A stretch of DNA of 64,000 nucleotides from Nannocystis punicea (GCF_026965555.1 NZ_CP114040.1:4464001-4528000); one strand, 5' to 3'. Shown: positions 10,190 through 21,074, counted from the first letter of the stretch. Numbers and translations are program-made. The notes: generated from the letters alone by a model not told the origin.

Positions 10190-10359
10190 GCCGAGCGCCG
10201 AGGAGCCTGGGTGCGGGTGAAGGCTCGTGCCGGCTGCGGGACGCGTGCCGGGAGCTCGAGACCGCGCGGCGCCGCCGGCTGTCCGAGGGGACGGGCTCGT
10301 GAGCGCGGGCGCGGCGTGACTTCAGCGTTCGCCTCACGGACGAGGACAGCTCGCCCCGC

Positions 10360-11079
10360 TCACGACACGTCGGACTCGCGGTAGGACCGGAGCAGCTGCT
10401 CGAGCAGGGCGGGCGTCGCTTCGGTCCGCAGCCACGCGCGGAGCGGAGCGGCCCACGAGGTCGTCGCCAGCGCGTCCAGCACGCGCTGCGCGTCCGCGAG
10501 GCAGCGCAGGTCCGCGGCCGGCAGCCCGTGCGCGGGCGGCAGCGCGTCGGCGCCGGGCCCGTCGGTGAACGCGGCCAACAGGCGCGAGAGCGCGACCAGG
10601 GTGTGGCTGTGAGCCTCGAGGGCGCGCACCTGGGCGAGGACCTCGGCGTGGTCGTCGCTCACGAGGACGGGCCCGGCGGGCCGACGCGACGACCCCAGCT
10701 GCGCGAGCACGCCGTCCAGGGCCGGGCCCCACATCTCCTGCCGCGCCCGGGCGTCGGGGGTGTAGCCGCCGTCGTCGCGCAGGCCCGGGTCGGCGCCGTG
10801 GTCGAGCAGCGACCGGACGATCGCCACGCTCACCTCCCGCCCGTCGTGGACGGCGTAGTGCAGGGCGGTCCGGCCGTGGAAGCCGCGCGCGTTGGCGTCG
10901 GCGCCGCGGGTCAACAGCATCGCCACGATCGCCGCCTGTTTCTGCCAACAGGCGATGTGGAGCAGGGTGTCGCCGTCGGCTGTCCTCGCGGACAGGAGCG
11001 GCGGATCGGCGCGCACTGCCGCGGTCACCTCGTCGGCTGCGCCGCGCTCGACGGCGGCGACCAGTTCGTCGATTCGCAT
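10360..11079 (-). CDS. Ankyrin-repeat protein
   Basis: A 239-residue protein starting MRIDELVAAVERGAADEV. It carries about three ankyrin repeats in the first 130 residues: DGDTLLHIACWQKQAAIVAM with LLTRGADANAR, then HGRTALHYAVHDGREVSVAI with LLDHGADPGLRDDGGYTP. The C-terminal about 100 residues are helical, with VLAQLG and HSHTLVALSRLLAAF, and resemble no family I know. Cytosolic, probably a protein-protein binding scaffold. The ATG at 11079 is preferred over one six codons upstream because the first repeat follows directly. Confidence 0.85.
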   Translation of the reverse strand: MRIDELVAAVERGAADEVTAAVRADPPLLSARTADGDTLLHIACWQKQAAIVAMLLTRGADANARGFHGRTALHYAVHDGREVSVAIVRSLLDHGADPGLRDDGGYTPDARARQEMWGPALDGVLAQLGSSRRPAGPVLVSDDHAEVLAQVRALEAHSHTLVALSRLLAAFTDGPGADALPPAHGLPAADLRCLADAQRVLDALATTSWAAPLRAWLRTEATPALLEQLLRSYRESDVS

Positions 11080-11154
11080 GGCGGGCGATGCTAGCACTCC
11101 TGCCGTTCGATGCGGCGGTGGCCGAGCTCGCGCCTCACGGCGCCTTGGGGCCGG

Positions 11155-11355
11155 TCACCCTGCGCCTTGCTGGTTGGTGAGCTGCACGCACTGCCCGAGG
11201 TCTCGATCCTCGACGAGGCCGGCGTAGAGCGGGTAATCGAGGTCATCGTAGGGATGCCACGCGCACACGGGCATGTCGGTTCCGTAGAGGTTCCTGATCG
11301 AGCTCAAGTACGAGATCAAGTCGTCGAGATCTTGGTCATGGTCTTCCGTGGGTCT
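11155..11355 (-). pseudogene. C-terminal gene fragment without a visible start
   Basis: On the minus strand a well-biased open frame reads about 55 residues to a TGA at 11155, including LDDLISYLSSIRNLYGTDMP, CAWHPYDDLDYPLYAG and QCVQLTNQQ. Third positions are strongly G or C. Going upstream the frame turns into Arg/Ser-rich low complexity and reaches a stop without ATG or GTG; only internal TTG codons are available. It is therefore probably the 3' remnant of a gene, or a gene with an internal rare start. Function unknown. Confidence 0.45.
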
Positions 11356-11462
11356 TGAGGGCGCGACCCGTCGAGTCGCACGGGAGTGAGAGCCGCGACG
11401 CCTCCGCTCGGATCCAGATTTTTCTGACGGCTTTGGCCGGCGAAGGCGCGGGGCGAGACCTC

Positions 11463-11503
11463 AAAAAACATGTCGCCAGGGACATGGCCCTGGCGACATG
11501 TTT
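11463..11503 (-). terminator. Intrinsic terminator built from 14-bp CATG units
   Basis: Arms aaacatgtcgccaggg (11466-11481) and ccctggcgacatgttt (11488-11503) are perfect complements around six bases, with an A run on the left that gives a U run on the minus strand. CATG cores at 11469, 11483 and 11497 keep the 14-bp period seen elsewhere. It ends the 11527-12228 transcript. Confidence 0.85.
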
Positions 11504-11526
11504 CAAGGGATCGGCCCGGGTGGTGA

Positions 11527-12228
11527 TCAGCCGGCCTTGGGCTCGGCGGGGGCGTCGGCGGGGACGCCGAGGACCTCTTGAATGGCGGTGTTGAGGCCCG
11601 CGAGGTCGGCCGGGGCGACGCCGGTGTACTTCACCGCGTTGCGGCCGTCGGCGAACATGACGGTGCGGCTCTTGGTGATGTTGTACCAGCTGTCGAAGGC
11701 CTCGTTCTTGCCGCCCTCGTCGGCCGGGACGACCAGCGGCATGGTGACGCCGAGCTCGGTGCGCAGGGCCTTGACCTTGGCCTCGAGGGCGGCGCGGTCG
11801 CCGGTCGGGGTGGCGGCCTTGCCGTCCTTGATGTCGGTGATGACCGCGAACGCCTTGAGCTTGTCCTCGCCGTACTTCTGGACCAGCGCGTCGAGGTTCT
11901 TGAGGTCGTTCTTGAAGGCCTCGTCGTCGATGGTGCCGACGGCCATGATCTTCGGGCTGCCGCCGAACTTGCAGACCTGGCAGTACTTCTCGCCGCTGTC
12001 GCAGTTGACGATCTCGAACGGCTTGAACTTGCCGCCGACCCCGAGGCCGCTGTCGGCGAGGACGGGCTGCTCGGCGGGCTTGGCCGGGGCGGCCTCGACC
12101 GGCTTGTCGGCGGGCGCGGGCGTGGCCGGCTTGGCGGCCTCGACGGGGGCAGGCTTGGTGGCCGCCTCACCGCCGCAGGCGGCAGCGAGGAGCACGGCGA
12201 GGGCGAGGCTCGAGCGGGTGGTGAGCAT
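11527..12228 (-). CDS. Thioredoxin-fold lipoprotein (putative)
   Basis: A 233-residue protein starting MLTTRSSLALAVLLAAACGG, a signal with an Ala-Ala-Ala-Cys lipobox, followed by an Ala/Pro/Lys linker (about residues 22-60). The globular part reads VNCDSGEKYCQVCKFGGSPK, with a Cys-x-x-Cys that fits a thioredoxin-like redox motif, and SRTVMFADGRNAVKYTGVAP near the end, the usual cis-Pro/beta strand region of AhpC/TSA-like or thioredoxin domains. A good ribosome-binding site (ggaggaag) precedes the ATG. Likely envelope role in reduction or metal handling; the exact substrate is unknown. Confidence 0.7.
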   Translation of the reverse strand: MLTTRSSLALAVLLAAACGGEAATKPAPVEAAKPATPAPADKPVEAAPAKPAEQPVLADSGLGVGGKFKPFEIVNCDSGEKYCQVCKFGGSPKIMAVGTIDDEAFKNDLKNLDALVQKYGEDKLKAFAVITDIKDGKAATPTGDRAALEAKVKALRTELGVTMPLVVPADEGGKNEAFDSWYNITKSRTVMFADGRNAVKYTGVAPADLAGLNTAIQEVLGVPADAPAEPKAG

Positions 12229-12460
12229 GGTTTCTTCCTCCGAGTGGCGGCCATTTTGTCCGGGCAGCCGGCGCGGCGCCAGCCACCTGGTGGTATTTCG
12301 CCGCCTGGCGCCGCGCACGCGCGCGGGGGCCCGGGGCCTCGCCGCAGCGCGGTTCGTGGGTCGACGTCGGCCCGCGTTCACGGGAGATGGTGGGCCCGCG
12401 GGCGCAGGACGAGGGTCTCGACGCGCGTCGCCGGGTGGCTCCCTCGGGCGGCCGCGGAGC

Positions 12461-13558
12461 TCACGGGCACAGCGGGCTCGACGGTGCGGCGCAGGCGAGG
12501 CCGGCGACGATCTCGACGCGATGGTTGGCGCGCCGGCCCTCGTCGCTGTCGTTGTCGGCGATCGGCTGCTCGCCGCCGCGGGTGCGGACAGACAGGGCCT
12601 CGTGGACGAAGCCGCGATCGATCAGGACGTCGCGCACCTTGCCGGCCATGTCAAGGCCGAGCTGGCGCGCGTCGCCGGGCGGGAGCGAGTCGTCGGTGTG
12701 ACCCTCGAGCACGAACACGCCGCCGGTGTGCATGCGCGGGCCGAGCTGCTTGCGCCGCGCGTCGAGCTCGAGGAAGGCGTCGGGGTCGAGCTCGCGGGTG
12801 ACCGGGTCGTAGCCGACGCGGACGACGAAGCGCCCGCAGTCGGCGACGAACGCCTCGGGGCAGCCGTCGTCGTCCTGCTCGCCGTTGACGGTCTCGGGCT
12901 GATCTCGACAGTCGCGGCGGTGGATCCCGCGCTCGATCTTGCCGTCGCAATTGGTCCACTCGCTGCCGGTCCAGCGCGCGGCGTCGAGGATGCCGTCGCC
13001 GTCGTTGTCGCGATCGGGGCAGCCGTCGTCGTCGACGAAGCGGTCGTAGTCCTCGGGGGTGTCGATGCAACGATCGACGGCGTCGAGGTGGCCGTCGCCG
13101 TCGCGGTCGGGGGCGAACGGGGGGCAGGTGCGGCGCAGCTGGACCCAACTGCCGGCCAGCGGCTCGTCGGCGGGGCCGCCGGCGACGCCGTGGACGACGA
13201 GGGCGACGCGTCCGGGAGGCCGGACCTCGGCGCGCAGGCGCGCGAGCAGGTCGTCGCCGAACCGGCGCAGGCGGGCGTCGACGTCCGCGGGCGTGGCCCC
13301 GGCGCGCGCGGCCGCGGCCATGTGCACGCCGAGCTCGACGCGCAGCTGCGGATCGGCGTGCAGACGGGCGACCCACTCGTCGAGCTCGGCGACGCCGTCG
13401 GGGTCGAGCTGCAGCTGGGGGGCCTCGGAGGCGTACGGGATGGTGGCCAGGATCGCGGCGCACTCCGAGGTCGGTGGCGGCAGCGGTCGCTCGGGCGCGT
13501 GCGGGCCGGAGCAGGCGACGAGCCAGGCCAGCGAGGTCGTGACGGCGAGTCGTCGCAC
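12461..13558 (-). CDS. OmpA-family lipoprotein with thrombospondin-3-type Asp repeats
   Basis: A 365-residue protein. The start MRRLAVTTSLAWLVACSGP is a lipoprotein signal (Leu-Val-Ala-Cys). An N-terminal region (about 30-130) includes LDPDGVAELDEWVARLHADP. Calcium-binding-like Asp repeats follow: APDRDGDGHLDAVDRC, DPEDYDRFVDDDGCPDRDND and DGDGILDAARW. The C-terminal OmpA domain carries GVFVLEGHTDDSLPPGDARQ, LGLDMAGKVRDVLIDRGF and ANHRVEIVA, the peptidoglycan-binding pattern. It probably anchors the outer membrane to peptidoglycan. Confidence 0.88.
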   Translation of the reverse strand: MRRLAVTTSLAWLVACSGPHAPERPLPPPTSECAAILATIPYASEAPQLQLDPDGVAELDEWVARLHADPQLRVELGVHMAAAARAGATPADVDARLRRFGDDLLARLRAEVRPPGRVALVVHGVAGGPADEPLAGSWVQLRRTCPPFAPDRDGDGHLDAVDRCIDTPEDYDRFVDDDGCPDRDNDGDGILDAARWTGSEWTNCDGKIERGIHRRDCRDQPETVNGEQDDDGCPEAFVADCGRFVVRVGYDPVTRELDPDAFLELDARRKQLGPRMHTGGVFVLEGHTDDSLPPGDARQLGLDMAGKVRDVLIDRGFVHEALSVRTRGGEQPIADNDSDEGRRANHRVEIVAGLACAAPSSPLCP

Positions 13559-13714
13559 GGAGACTCAGGATAGCGCGAGGCCGATCGACGAAGTCGAGTT
13601 CTGTCGCTGCGACCGGAGCTGGCCAGCCTTTGCTCGCGCCGGGACCCGCACGCGGTTCGCCCCGCTCGGGTCCGCGCGCTGGTCCGGAGCCGCGGCGGAG
13701 GATAGGGTGAGCGC

Positions 13715-14410
13715 ATGCATGGCTTGAAGTACTTCGGGGTTGTTCTGGTGCTGGTCGGGTGCGCGGGCGGGCCGACGCCCGCGGGCAGCGAGGGCACGGG
13801 GGCGGCGAGCGAGACGGCGGCGAGCGAGGCGACGACGAGCTCGAGCGGCGGGTCGACGATGGAGGAGACGTCGACGAACGAGGCGCCGACGTCGTCGACG
13901 AGTGGGTCGTCGACGGCCGAGTCGTCGACGACGGAGGCGCCGGTGGTCTACTGCCAGGGCTTCGACCGCGACGCGCCGGCGCCGTTCCTCGAGCTGACTG
14001 TGAAGGGCGGGGCGGCGCTGGTCGACGGGGTGGAGTGGCCGCTCGAGTGCGGCGGGCAGGGGCTGTGGATGTTCGCGCTGTACCCGTCGCTCGGCGGCTT
14101 CGAACCGGGCGGCTATTACCCGCACGTGACGGTGATCGTCGACGTCGAGGGCTACGACCTCGGACCGACCGGGCACTTCTACCACCGCCAGGGCGAGTCG
14201 TATTACATCGGCTGCGAGCAGTCGGACGGTGGAGTGTTCGGGGTCGTGCCGGTGTTCCCGCCCGACGAGCTGGCGAAGCTGTCCGAGGTCGACGGGCTGC
14301 CGGCGCAGGTTCACGTCGAGGTCGAGACGGCCGAGGGACCGCTGACGGTCGACGCGCTGGTGACCCTGTCGGCGCCGCCCGAGCTGGTGAAGCAGGGCTG
14401 CATCCTTTGA
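13715..14410 (+). CDS. Lipoprotein with Ser/Thr-rich linker, unknown function
   Basis: A 231-residue protein beginning MHGLKYFGVVLVLVGCAGG, a signal with Leu-Val-Gly-Cys lipobox. About 55 residues of low-complexity Ser/Thr/Glu/Gly linker follow. The folded part starts at VVYCQGFDRDAPAPFLELTV and includes GLWMFALYPSLGGFEPGGYY, YHRQGESYYIGCEQSDG and a closing beta-rich HVEVETAEGPLTVDALVTLS. Two Cys in the globular part could form a disulfide. No known family is recognised; this architecture is common among Nannocystis-type lipoproteins. Confidence 0.8.
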   Translation: MHGLKYFGVVLVLVGCAGGPTPAGSEGTGAASETAASEATTSSSGGSTMEETSTNEAPTSSTSGSSTAESSTTEAPVVYCQGFDRDAPAPFLELTVKGGAALVDGVEWPLECGGQGLWMFALYPSLGGFEPGGYYPHVTVIVDVEGYDLGPTGHFYHRQGESYYIGCEQSDGGVFGVVPVFPPDELAKLSEVDGLPAQVHVEVETAEGPLTVDALVTLSAPPELVKQGCIL

Positions 14411-14425
14411 GGCTGTCTCGCAGGG

Positions 14426-14509
14426 CATGCTCTTGTGGGCATGCTCTTATGGGCATGCTCTTATGGGCATGCTCTTATGGGCATGCTCATCGGGACATGT
14501 CCGTCAGCG
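14426..14509. repeat. 14-bp CATG array, six units
   Basis: CATG at 14426, 14440, 14454, 14468, 14482 and 14496. Three successive units are identical (CATGCTCTTATGGG), which shows recent expansion in steps of 14 bp. It separates convergent genes and covers the last codons of the 14504 gene. Confidence 0.95.
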
Positions 14510-15127
14510 ATAGAGCGCGCGCTGGCGGAGGCGGGCCTCGAGGGCGGGCCAGAAGTCGCGGCGCCAGCTGGCGGTCCAGGCCTGCTGGGCGAGGGCCCGG
14601 CGCCGCTCGGGGATCACGACCAGGCCGAGCATGAAGCTGAGGGTGAAGCCGCTGCTGACGAGGCCGAGGAAGGCGAGCACCCACAGGTCGCCGCTGACCA
14701 GGAACAGGGCGAGGAGCAGGCAGGCGGCCAGGGCGACCTGGGCGCAGAAAGTTGCGTCGCTGAACCAGCCCGGAGGGGCCGCGCCGGCGAAGGAGCCGCC
14801 GGCGGGGCGGATCCGCAGGCCCACGCGGGTGTGGCCCTCGCTGGCCACGGCGGTGACGTCGACCCAGAGGCCGAGGTCGCTGGCGTCGTGGTGCCAGTGC
14901 AGGGTGGCGCCGGTCGAGCGGTCGTGCAGCTCGAGGCTCTTGCTCAGCGACTCGAGGGCGTCCATCACGACCGGCAGATCGGCGTCGCAGGGCCGCCACT
15001 CGCAGTCGGGGTCGCCGGGGACGGGCGCGACGGGCAGGAGCGGCTCGTGGCACGCGAGCGCGGTCGTCTCGAGCTCCGGGAGGGCGAGGCCCGGGACCGG
15101 CAGGAGGGGGACGGTCTTTCTCCTCAT
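14504..15127 (-). CDS. Membrane protein with two transmembrane helices
   Basis: A 207-residue protein starting MRRKTVPLLPVPGLALPELE. The first about 110 residues are soluble with three or four Cys and a beta-rich stretch (TGATLHWHHDASDLGLWVDV). Two hydrophobic segments follow, FCAQVALAACLLLALFLVSG and VLAFLGLVSSGFTLSFMLGL, then a basic tail RRDFWPALEARLRQR. No family is recognised. It lies 70 bp after the large hybrid kinase gene on the same strand and could belong to its transcript. Confidence 0.7.
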   Translation of the reverse strand: MRRKTVPLLPVPGLALPELETTALACHEPLLPVAPVPGDPDCEWRPCDADLPVVMDALESLSKSLELHDRSTGATLHWHHDASDLGLWVDVTAVASEGHTRVGLRIRPAGGSFAGAAPPGWFSDATFCAQVALAACLLLALFLVSGDLWVLAFLGLVSSGFTLSFMLGLVVIPERRRALAQQAWTASWRRDFWPALEARLRQRALYR

Positions 15128-15197
15128 CGCGGGCGGCACGGGGCGGCGCCCTGTCGAGGATAGGCGGGTCGCGGGCACGCGACGAGCCGGGGGGCGT

Positions 15198-18100
15198 TCA
15201 CGGGGCCTCCTGGGCCACGCGCGGGGGGACGACGCCGTCGAGCGCGGGGGGCTCGGGGGGGAGCAGGGGCAGCCACATGCGCACGGCGGTGCCGCGACCG
15301 ACCTCGCTGTCGATGCGGATGGTGCCGCCGTGCGAGCGGACGAACTTCTGCGCCATCGACAGGCCGAGGCCGGTGCCCTTGCCGGGCGGCTTGGTGGTGT
15401 AGAACGGCTCGAACACGTGCGGGAGGTCGTGCGCGGCGATGCCGACGCCGCTGTCGCGGATGACGATCTCGACGCCCTCGCGGCCGTCGGTGCCGGCGGC
15501 GGCGCGGGCCAGGATCTCGATCGCGCCGCCCGGGCCGGTGGCGTCGGCGGCGTTGCCGAACACGTTGAGCAGGGCGGACTCCAGCGACGGGCGGTGGACC
15601 ACGAGGGCGGGCAAGCTGCCGCCGCCGAACGCGGCGACCAGACGGATCCCGCGCTCGTCGGCCTCGGGCCGCACGAGCTCGACCAGCCAGCGCAGCACCT
15701 GGCCGAGCTCGCAGCGCTCGGCGCTCGGCGGGCGCCGGCGGGTGTACGCGAGCAGGGCCTCGACCAGCGCGGCGCAGCGCTGCGAGTGCCGCTCGATCCG
15801 CTCGAGGGCGCGGCGCATGAACGGGTCGCGGGGGCTGCGGCGCAGCAGCATCTGCGCGCTCATGCGAATGACCGCGACCGGGTTGTTGAGCTCGTGCGAG
15901 AGGCCGGCCACCAGCGCGCCGACGGCCGCCATCTTGCTCGACTGGACCAGCTGATCCTGGGCGTCCTCGAGCGCGCGCAGGGCCTCCTCGAGCGCCTGCT
16001 TCTGGCGCACGACCTCGAGGTGGGTGCGGTGCAGGCGGAGCGCGGCGCGGACGCGGGACCGCAGCTCGACGGGGGCGAACGGCTTGGGCAGGTAGTCGTC
16101 GGCGCCGACGTCGAGGCCGCGGGCGGTCTCCTCGCGGCTGGCCTTGGCGCTGAGCAGGACGACCGGGACGTCGCGCAGGTCGTCGTCGCGCTTGAGGCGG
16201 GTGACGAGCTCGTAGCCGTCCATCTCCGGCATCATGACGTCGGCGAGGATGACGTCGGGCCGGCGGGCGCGGGCGGCGTGCAGGGCGTCGCGGCCGTTGG
16301 CGGTCAGCTCGACGGCGTAGTCGTGGCCGAGGAGCGCGGCGATGTAGGCCCGCATGTCGGGGTTGTCCTCGGCGACGAGCAGCCGCGGCAGCTCGGGCGC
16401 GGGCTCGGGGGAGGCCTCGGCGGGGACGACTGCGAACGGGGCCTGGCCCGCGGAGACGCGCTCGCCGGCGGGCGCGAGGCCGACGAGGCGATCGGCGTCG
16501 ATCGGCAGGTCGACGACGAAGCAGGCGCCCTGGCCGAGGGCGCTGTGCAGCTCGACGGTGCCGCCCAGCTCCTGCGTGAACTCGCGGACGATGGCGAGGC
16601 CGAGGCCGGTGCCCTCGTGCTTGCGGGTGATCGAGCTGTCGAGCTGCTCGAAGCGCTGGAACACCCGCTCGTGCTCGTCGGGGGCGATGCCGGGGCCGGT
16701 GTCGCGGACGAGGAGGCGCAGGCGCGGGCCGTCGCCGCGGGCGAGCTCGACGGTGACGCTGCCGCCGGCGGGGGTGAACTTGAGGGCGTTGCCGAGGAGG
16801 TTGAGCAAGATCTTCTCGAACATGCGGCGGTCGAGCGGGACGGTCCCCAGGTCGCTCGCCAGCGCGTAGCGCAACGTGAGGCCCGCCGCCTGGGCGGCCG
16901 GCTCGGCGTCGAGGACGATGTCCTCGACGAGGTCGCGGACGTCGACCGGCTCCCAGGCGGGATGCAGCTTGCCGGCCTCGAGCTTCTGATAGTCGAGGAT
17001 GTCGTCGACGAGCCGGCCGAGGCGCGAGGCGTTGCGCCACATGCGGGTCAAGGCGGCGCGCGTGCGCTCGCCGAGCGGCTCGTCGACGTCGGCGAGCAGC
17101 GACTCGAGCGGGCCGAGGATCAGCGCCAGCGGGGTCCGCAGCTCGTGGCTGATGGTGGTGAGGAACTCGCTCTTGGCCCGCAGCGCGGCGTCGGCGGCCT
17201 CCTTGGCGGCCTGCAGCTCGAGCTCCATGTGCTTGCGCTCGGTGATGTCGACGTAGATCCCGAGCAGCCCGGTGACCTCGCCGCGGTCGTCGCGGATCGG
17301 CACCTTGCTGGTGAGCAGGTAGGTGTCGGTGCCGTCGAGCATGCGCATCGGCTCCTCGACGTTGAGGATCGGGACGCCGTCGCGCATGACCTGGCGGTCC
17401 ATCCGGCGGAAGTGGTCGGCCTCCTCGCGCGAGGCGCAGATGTCGTAGTCGGTCTTGCCGATCACCTCGTCCGGGCTGGTGAGCCGGGTCCGCTTGAGGA
17501 AGTGCTGGTTGCAGCCGAGGTACCGCGATTCGCGGTCCTTCCAGAAGATCGCCTGGGGCACGTTGGCGAGCACGTACTTGAACACCGCCTGCTGGCTGGC
17601 GTAGCGCTCGATCGTCTGCTCGCGCTCGGTGACGTCGATGGCCACGCCGATGAAGCCCAGCACCTCGCCGCCGTCGCTGCGGAGCGGGCTGTAGTGGGCC
17701 TCGTAGAGGACGCCGCGCAGGTCGCCGACGGCGGACAGCGATTCGCCGGCGAGCGCGCGGCGGGCGGCGTCGACGACCCACGGGATGTCGCCGTAGGCGT
17801 CGAAGATCGTGCGGCCGACGGCGTCGCCGGGGTCCGGCCGCAGGGAGCTGAGGCCGTGGGGCTCGTTGACGACGAGGACGCCGCGGGCGTCGCAGGCGAA
17901 CATCACGACCGGGGCGTGGCTGAGGAGCGTGCGGAGGCGCTGGTTCGACTGCAGGTCGGGTGCGACGAGCGGGGCGGGCTCGGGGCGGAGCACGACCCAG
18001 GCGCCCTCGGGCCGCGGGATGACCCGCGCGGCGAGCCGGACGCCGGGGCCGCCGTCGATGGAGAGCCGGGTCTCGTCGGGGCTGCGACAGGCGTGGGCGA

Positions 18101-18266
18101 GCGCGGGGTCGGGTAGCAAGCCGGCGAGGTCGCGGCCGACGAGCTCGGCGCGCGAGACCCCGAGCAGGTGCCCGGCCGCGGCGTTGGCCGCCTCGACCGC
18201 GCCCGCCGGCGAGACGACGAGGAGGGCGTCGTCCATCAACTCGGTGAACTCGGCGCCAGGCAGCAC
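15198..18266 (-). CDS. Hybrid sensor histidine kinase: three PAS, two kinase cores, one receiver
   Basis: A protein of about 1,022 residues without membrane helices. PAS 1 (about 6-105) has LVVSPAGAVEAANAAAGHLL, PAS 2 (about 108-220) ends GFIGVAIDVTEREQT, and PAS 3 (about 225-345) ends LGIYVDITERKHMELEL. Kinase core 1 has FLTTISHELRTPLALI near 370 and NALKFTP, DTGPGIAP and GTGLGLAIV. A receiver follows with DVMMPEMDGYE near 675 and PKPFAPVE. Kinase core 2 has GLSHELNNPVAVIRM near 790 and DSGVGIAAHDLP, FEPFYTTKPPGKGTGLGLSM. The two-kinase architecture suggests an internal relay: core 1 phosphorylates the receiver, which then controls core 2. The first codon is uncertain: GTG 18266 or TTG 18275, neither with a good ribosome-binding site. 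Confidence 0.93.
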   Translation of the reverse strand: MLPGAEFTELMDDALLVVSPAGAVEAANAAAGHLLGVSRAELVGRDLAGLLPDPALAHACRSPDETRLSIDGGPGVRLAARVIPRPEGAWVVLRPEPAPLVAPDLQSNQRLRTLLSHAPVVMFACDARGVLVVNEPHGLSSLRPDPGDAVGRTIFDAYGDIPWVVDAARRALAGESLSAVGDLRGVLYEAHYSPLRSDGGEVLGFIGVAIDVTEREQTIERYASQQAVFKYVLANVPQAIFWKDRESRYLGCNQHFLKRTRLTSPDEVIGKTDYDICASREEADHFRRMDRQVMRDGVPILNVEEPMRMLDGTDTYLLTSKVPIRDDRGEVTGLLGIYVDITERKHMELELQAAKEAADAALRAKSEFLTTISHELRTPLALILGPLESLLADVDEPLGERTRAALTRMWRNASRLGRLVDDILDYQKLEAGKLHPAWEPVDVRDLVEDIVLDAEPAAQAAGLTLRYALASDLGTVPLDRRMFEKILLNLLGNALKFTPAGGSVTVELARGDGPRLRLLVRDTGPGIAPDEHERVFQRFEQLDSSITRKHEGTGLGLAIVREFTQELGGTVELHSALGQGACFVVDLPIDADRLVGLAPAGERVSAGQAPFAVVPAEASPEPAPELPRLLVAEDNPDMRAYIAALLGHDYAVELTANGRDALHAARARRPDVILADVMMPEMDGYELVTRLKRDDDLRDVPVVLLSAKASREETARGLDVGADDYLPKPFAPVELRSRVRAALRLHRTHLEVVRQKQALEEALRALEDAQDQLVQSSKMAAVGALVAGLSHELNNPVAVIRMSAQMLLRRSPRDPFMRRALERIERHSQRCAALVEALLAYTRRRPPSAERCELGQVLRWLVELVRPEADERGIRLVAAFGGGSLPALVVHRPSLESALLNVFGNAADATGPGGAIEILARAAAGTDGREGVEIVIRDSGVGIAAHDLPHVFEPFYTTKPPGKGTGLGLSMAQKFVRSHGGTIRIDSEVGRGTAVRMWLPLLPPEPPALDGVVPPRVAQEAP

Positions 18267-18779
18267 GACTGCCAAGAATACGTGAGTCCGGAGCGTTGTT
18301 CGAAGCGGCCGACAAGGAGGGGTGAACGGCGCGCGCGGCTTTGCGCGGCGGGCCCGCCGACCTCGAGGCGGGCCCGCCGCCCCCGTCCCGGAGGCGGCGG
18401 GTCGATGGTGGTGAACGGCGATTCATAGGATGTTTTAAGGGGCATGTCGTTTGGGATAGGTCTTCATGGGCATGTCCTTTGGGGCATGTAAAGATGAGCC
18501 GCGGGATCGGCGGCGCCGCGGCGGGCGCCTCTCGAGCCGGAGCGCTGGCGCGGTCCGCTCAGTCGCGGGCGAGGTCGGGGATCGGCGAGGGCGGTGGATC
18601 CTCGCGGGCGGCGGCGTGTGGGGAGGAAGTGGGTGGATGTCGGGGCGAGGCCGCGGCGGGTCGGCCGCCCGCGGCTGAGCGGCGCGCGCGGGCTGGCACG
18701 ATCGGCGGCCGTCGATACGCTCGGCCGAAGCGCTGGCGACGTCGTGGTGACGAGGCGCGAGCGTGAAGGAGGGCTGACC
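18267..18779. other. Intergenic stretch with a 14-bp array
   Basis: About 510 bp between the divergent kinase gene and the 18780 gene. It holds a 14-bp CATG array (18429-18498) and otherwise only GC-rich sequence with no convincing frame. The kinase promoter should lie near 18270-18330. Confidence 0.5.
18429..18498. repeat. 14-bp CATG array, five units
   Basis: Cores GATG 18429, CATG 18443, TAGG 18457, CATG 18471 and CATG 18485, exactly 14 bp apart. The first unit begins GATG, as in several other arrays. Confidence 0.92.
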
Positions 18780-19154
18780 ATGGAGAATCGTCGTCGTCGT
18801 CGTCGTCGGGTTGCTGGACTGCTGGCATTCGTGGTCGCCTCCGGGTGCGAGGAGGTCGAACCATTCGCGGAGGACGCGGAGCTGTCGCCGGCGGACGAGC
18901 TCGCGGCCGGCGGCGAGGAGGCGGTCGCTCGCGGCGGGACGTCGATGCAATCGCGGTACGGGCTCACCTGCAGCAGCCGGTGGGACGAGGCGGGGGGCGC
19001 CACGAATTGCGGCGGGACCCCGGGCGTGAAGTGGCGCTTGAAGGTGCGCTGCTGGTGGCAGGGCGAACGCCTCGGCGCGTGGAAGTCCGGGCCGGGCAAC
19101 GATCGCATCGCGTGCAGCCTGGGGGCGGAGAGCTCGCGGGTGGTCTGGGGCTGA
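18780..19154 (+). CDS. Small Cys-containing lipoprotein
   Basis: A 124-residue protein starting MENRRRRRRRVAGLLAF, with the signal LLAFVVASGCEEVEPF and an Ala-Ser-Gly-Cys lipobox. The mature part contains four further Cys (YGLTCSSRWD, ATNCGGTPG, LKVRCWWQGE and IACSLGAE), which suggests two disulfides in a small extracellular domain. A ribosome-binding site (gaaggaggg) lies just before the ATG. Family unknown. Confidence 0.75.
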   Translation: MENRRRRRRRVAGLLAFVVASGCEEVEPFAEDAELSPADELAAGGEEAVARGGTSMQSRYGLTCSSRWDEAGGATNCGGTPGVKWRLKVRCWWQGERLGAWKSGPGNDRIACSLGAESSRVVWG

Positions 19155-19227
19155 GCGCGCCCGCGGTCGCGCGCGGGTGGCGGTCGCGCACTGGCTGCGG
19201 GGGTCGCGGGCGCGGTACGATCCGCCG

Positions 19228-20914
<1,687 letters not shown>

Positions 20915-21074
20915 CGGCGGGGCCACCTTAGCAGCCCGGCTCCGGGCGAGAGCGTCGGCGAGGTCGACGCCGAAGTCGCGGGCTCGTCGCGAGCGCGACT
21001 TCGGGGCGAGCGCGTCGTACGTGGATGTGATCGCGGCGGAGGGCGATCGACGCGGCGCGAGCGCCCGCCGAGGG

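Noticed and set aside
14426..14509. CRISPR-like array
   Set aside because: Repeats of 14 bp without unique spacers of 30 bp and without cas genes. It belongs to the CATG array family.
14631..18116. A plus-strand open frame of 1,161 codons opposite the hybrid kinase
   Set aside because: It is rich in Ala, Arg, Gly and Val without any domain and mirrors the GC-rich kinase codons. The minus-strand frame has complete PAS, HisKA, HATPase and receiver motifs.
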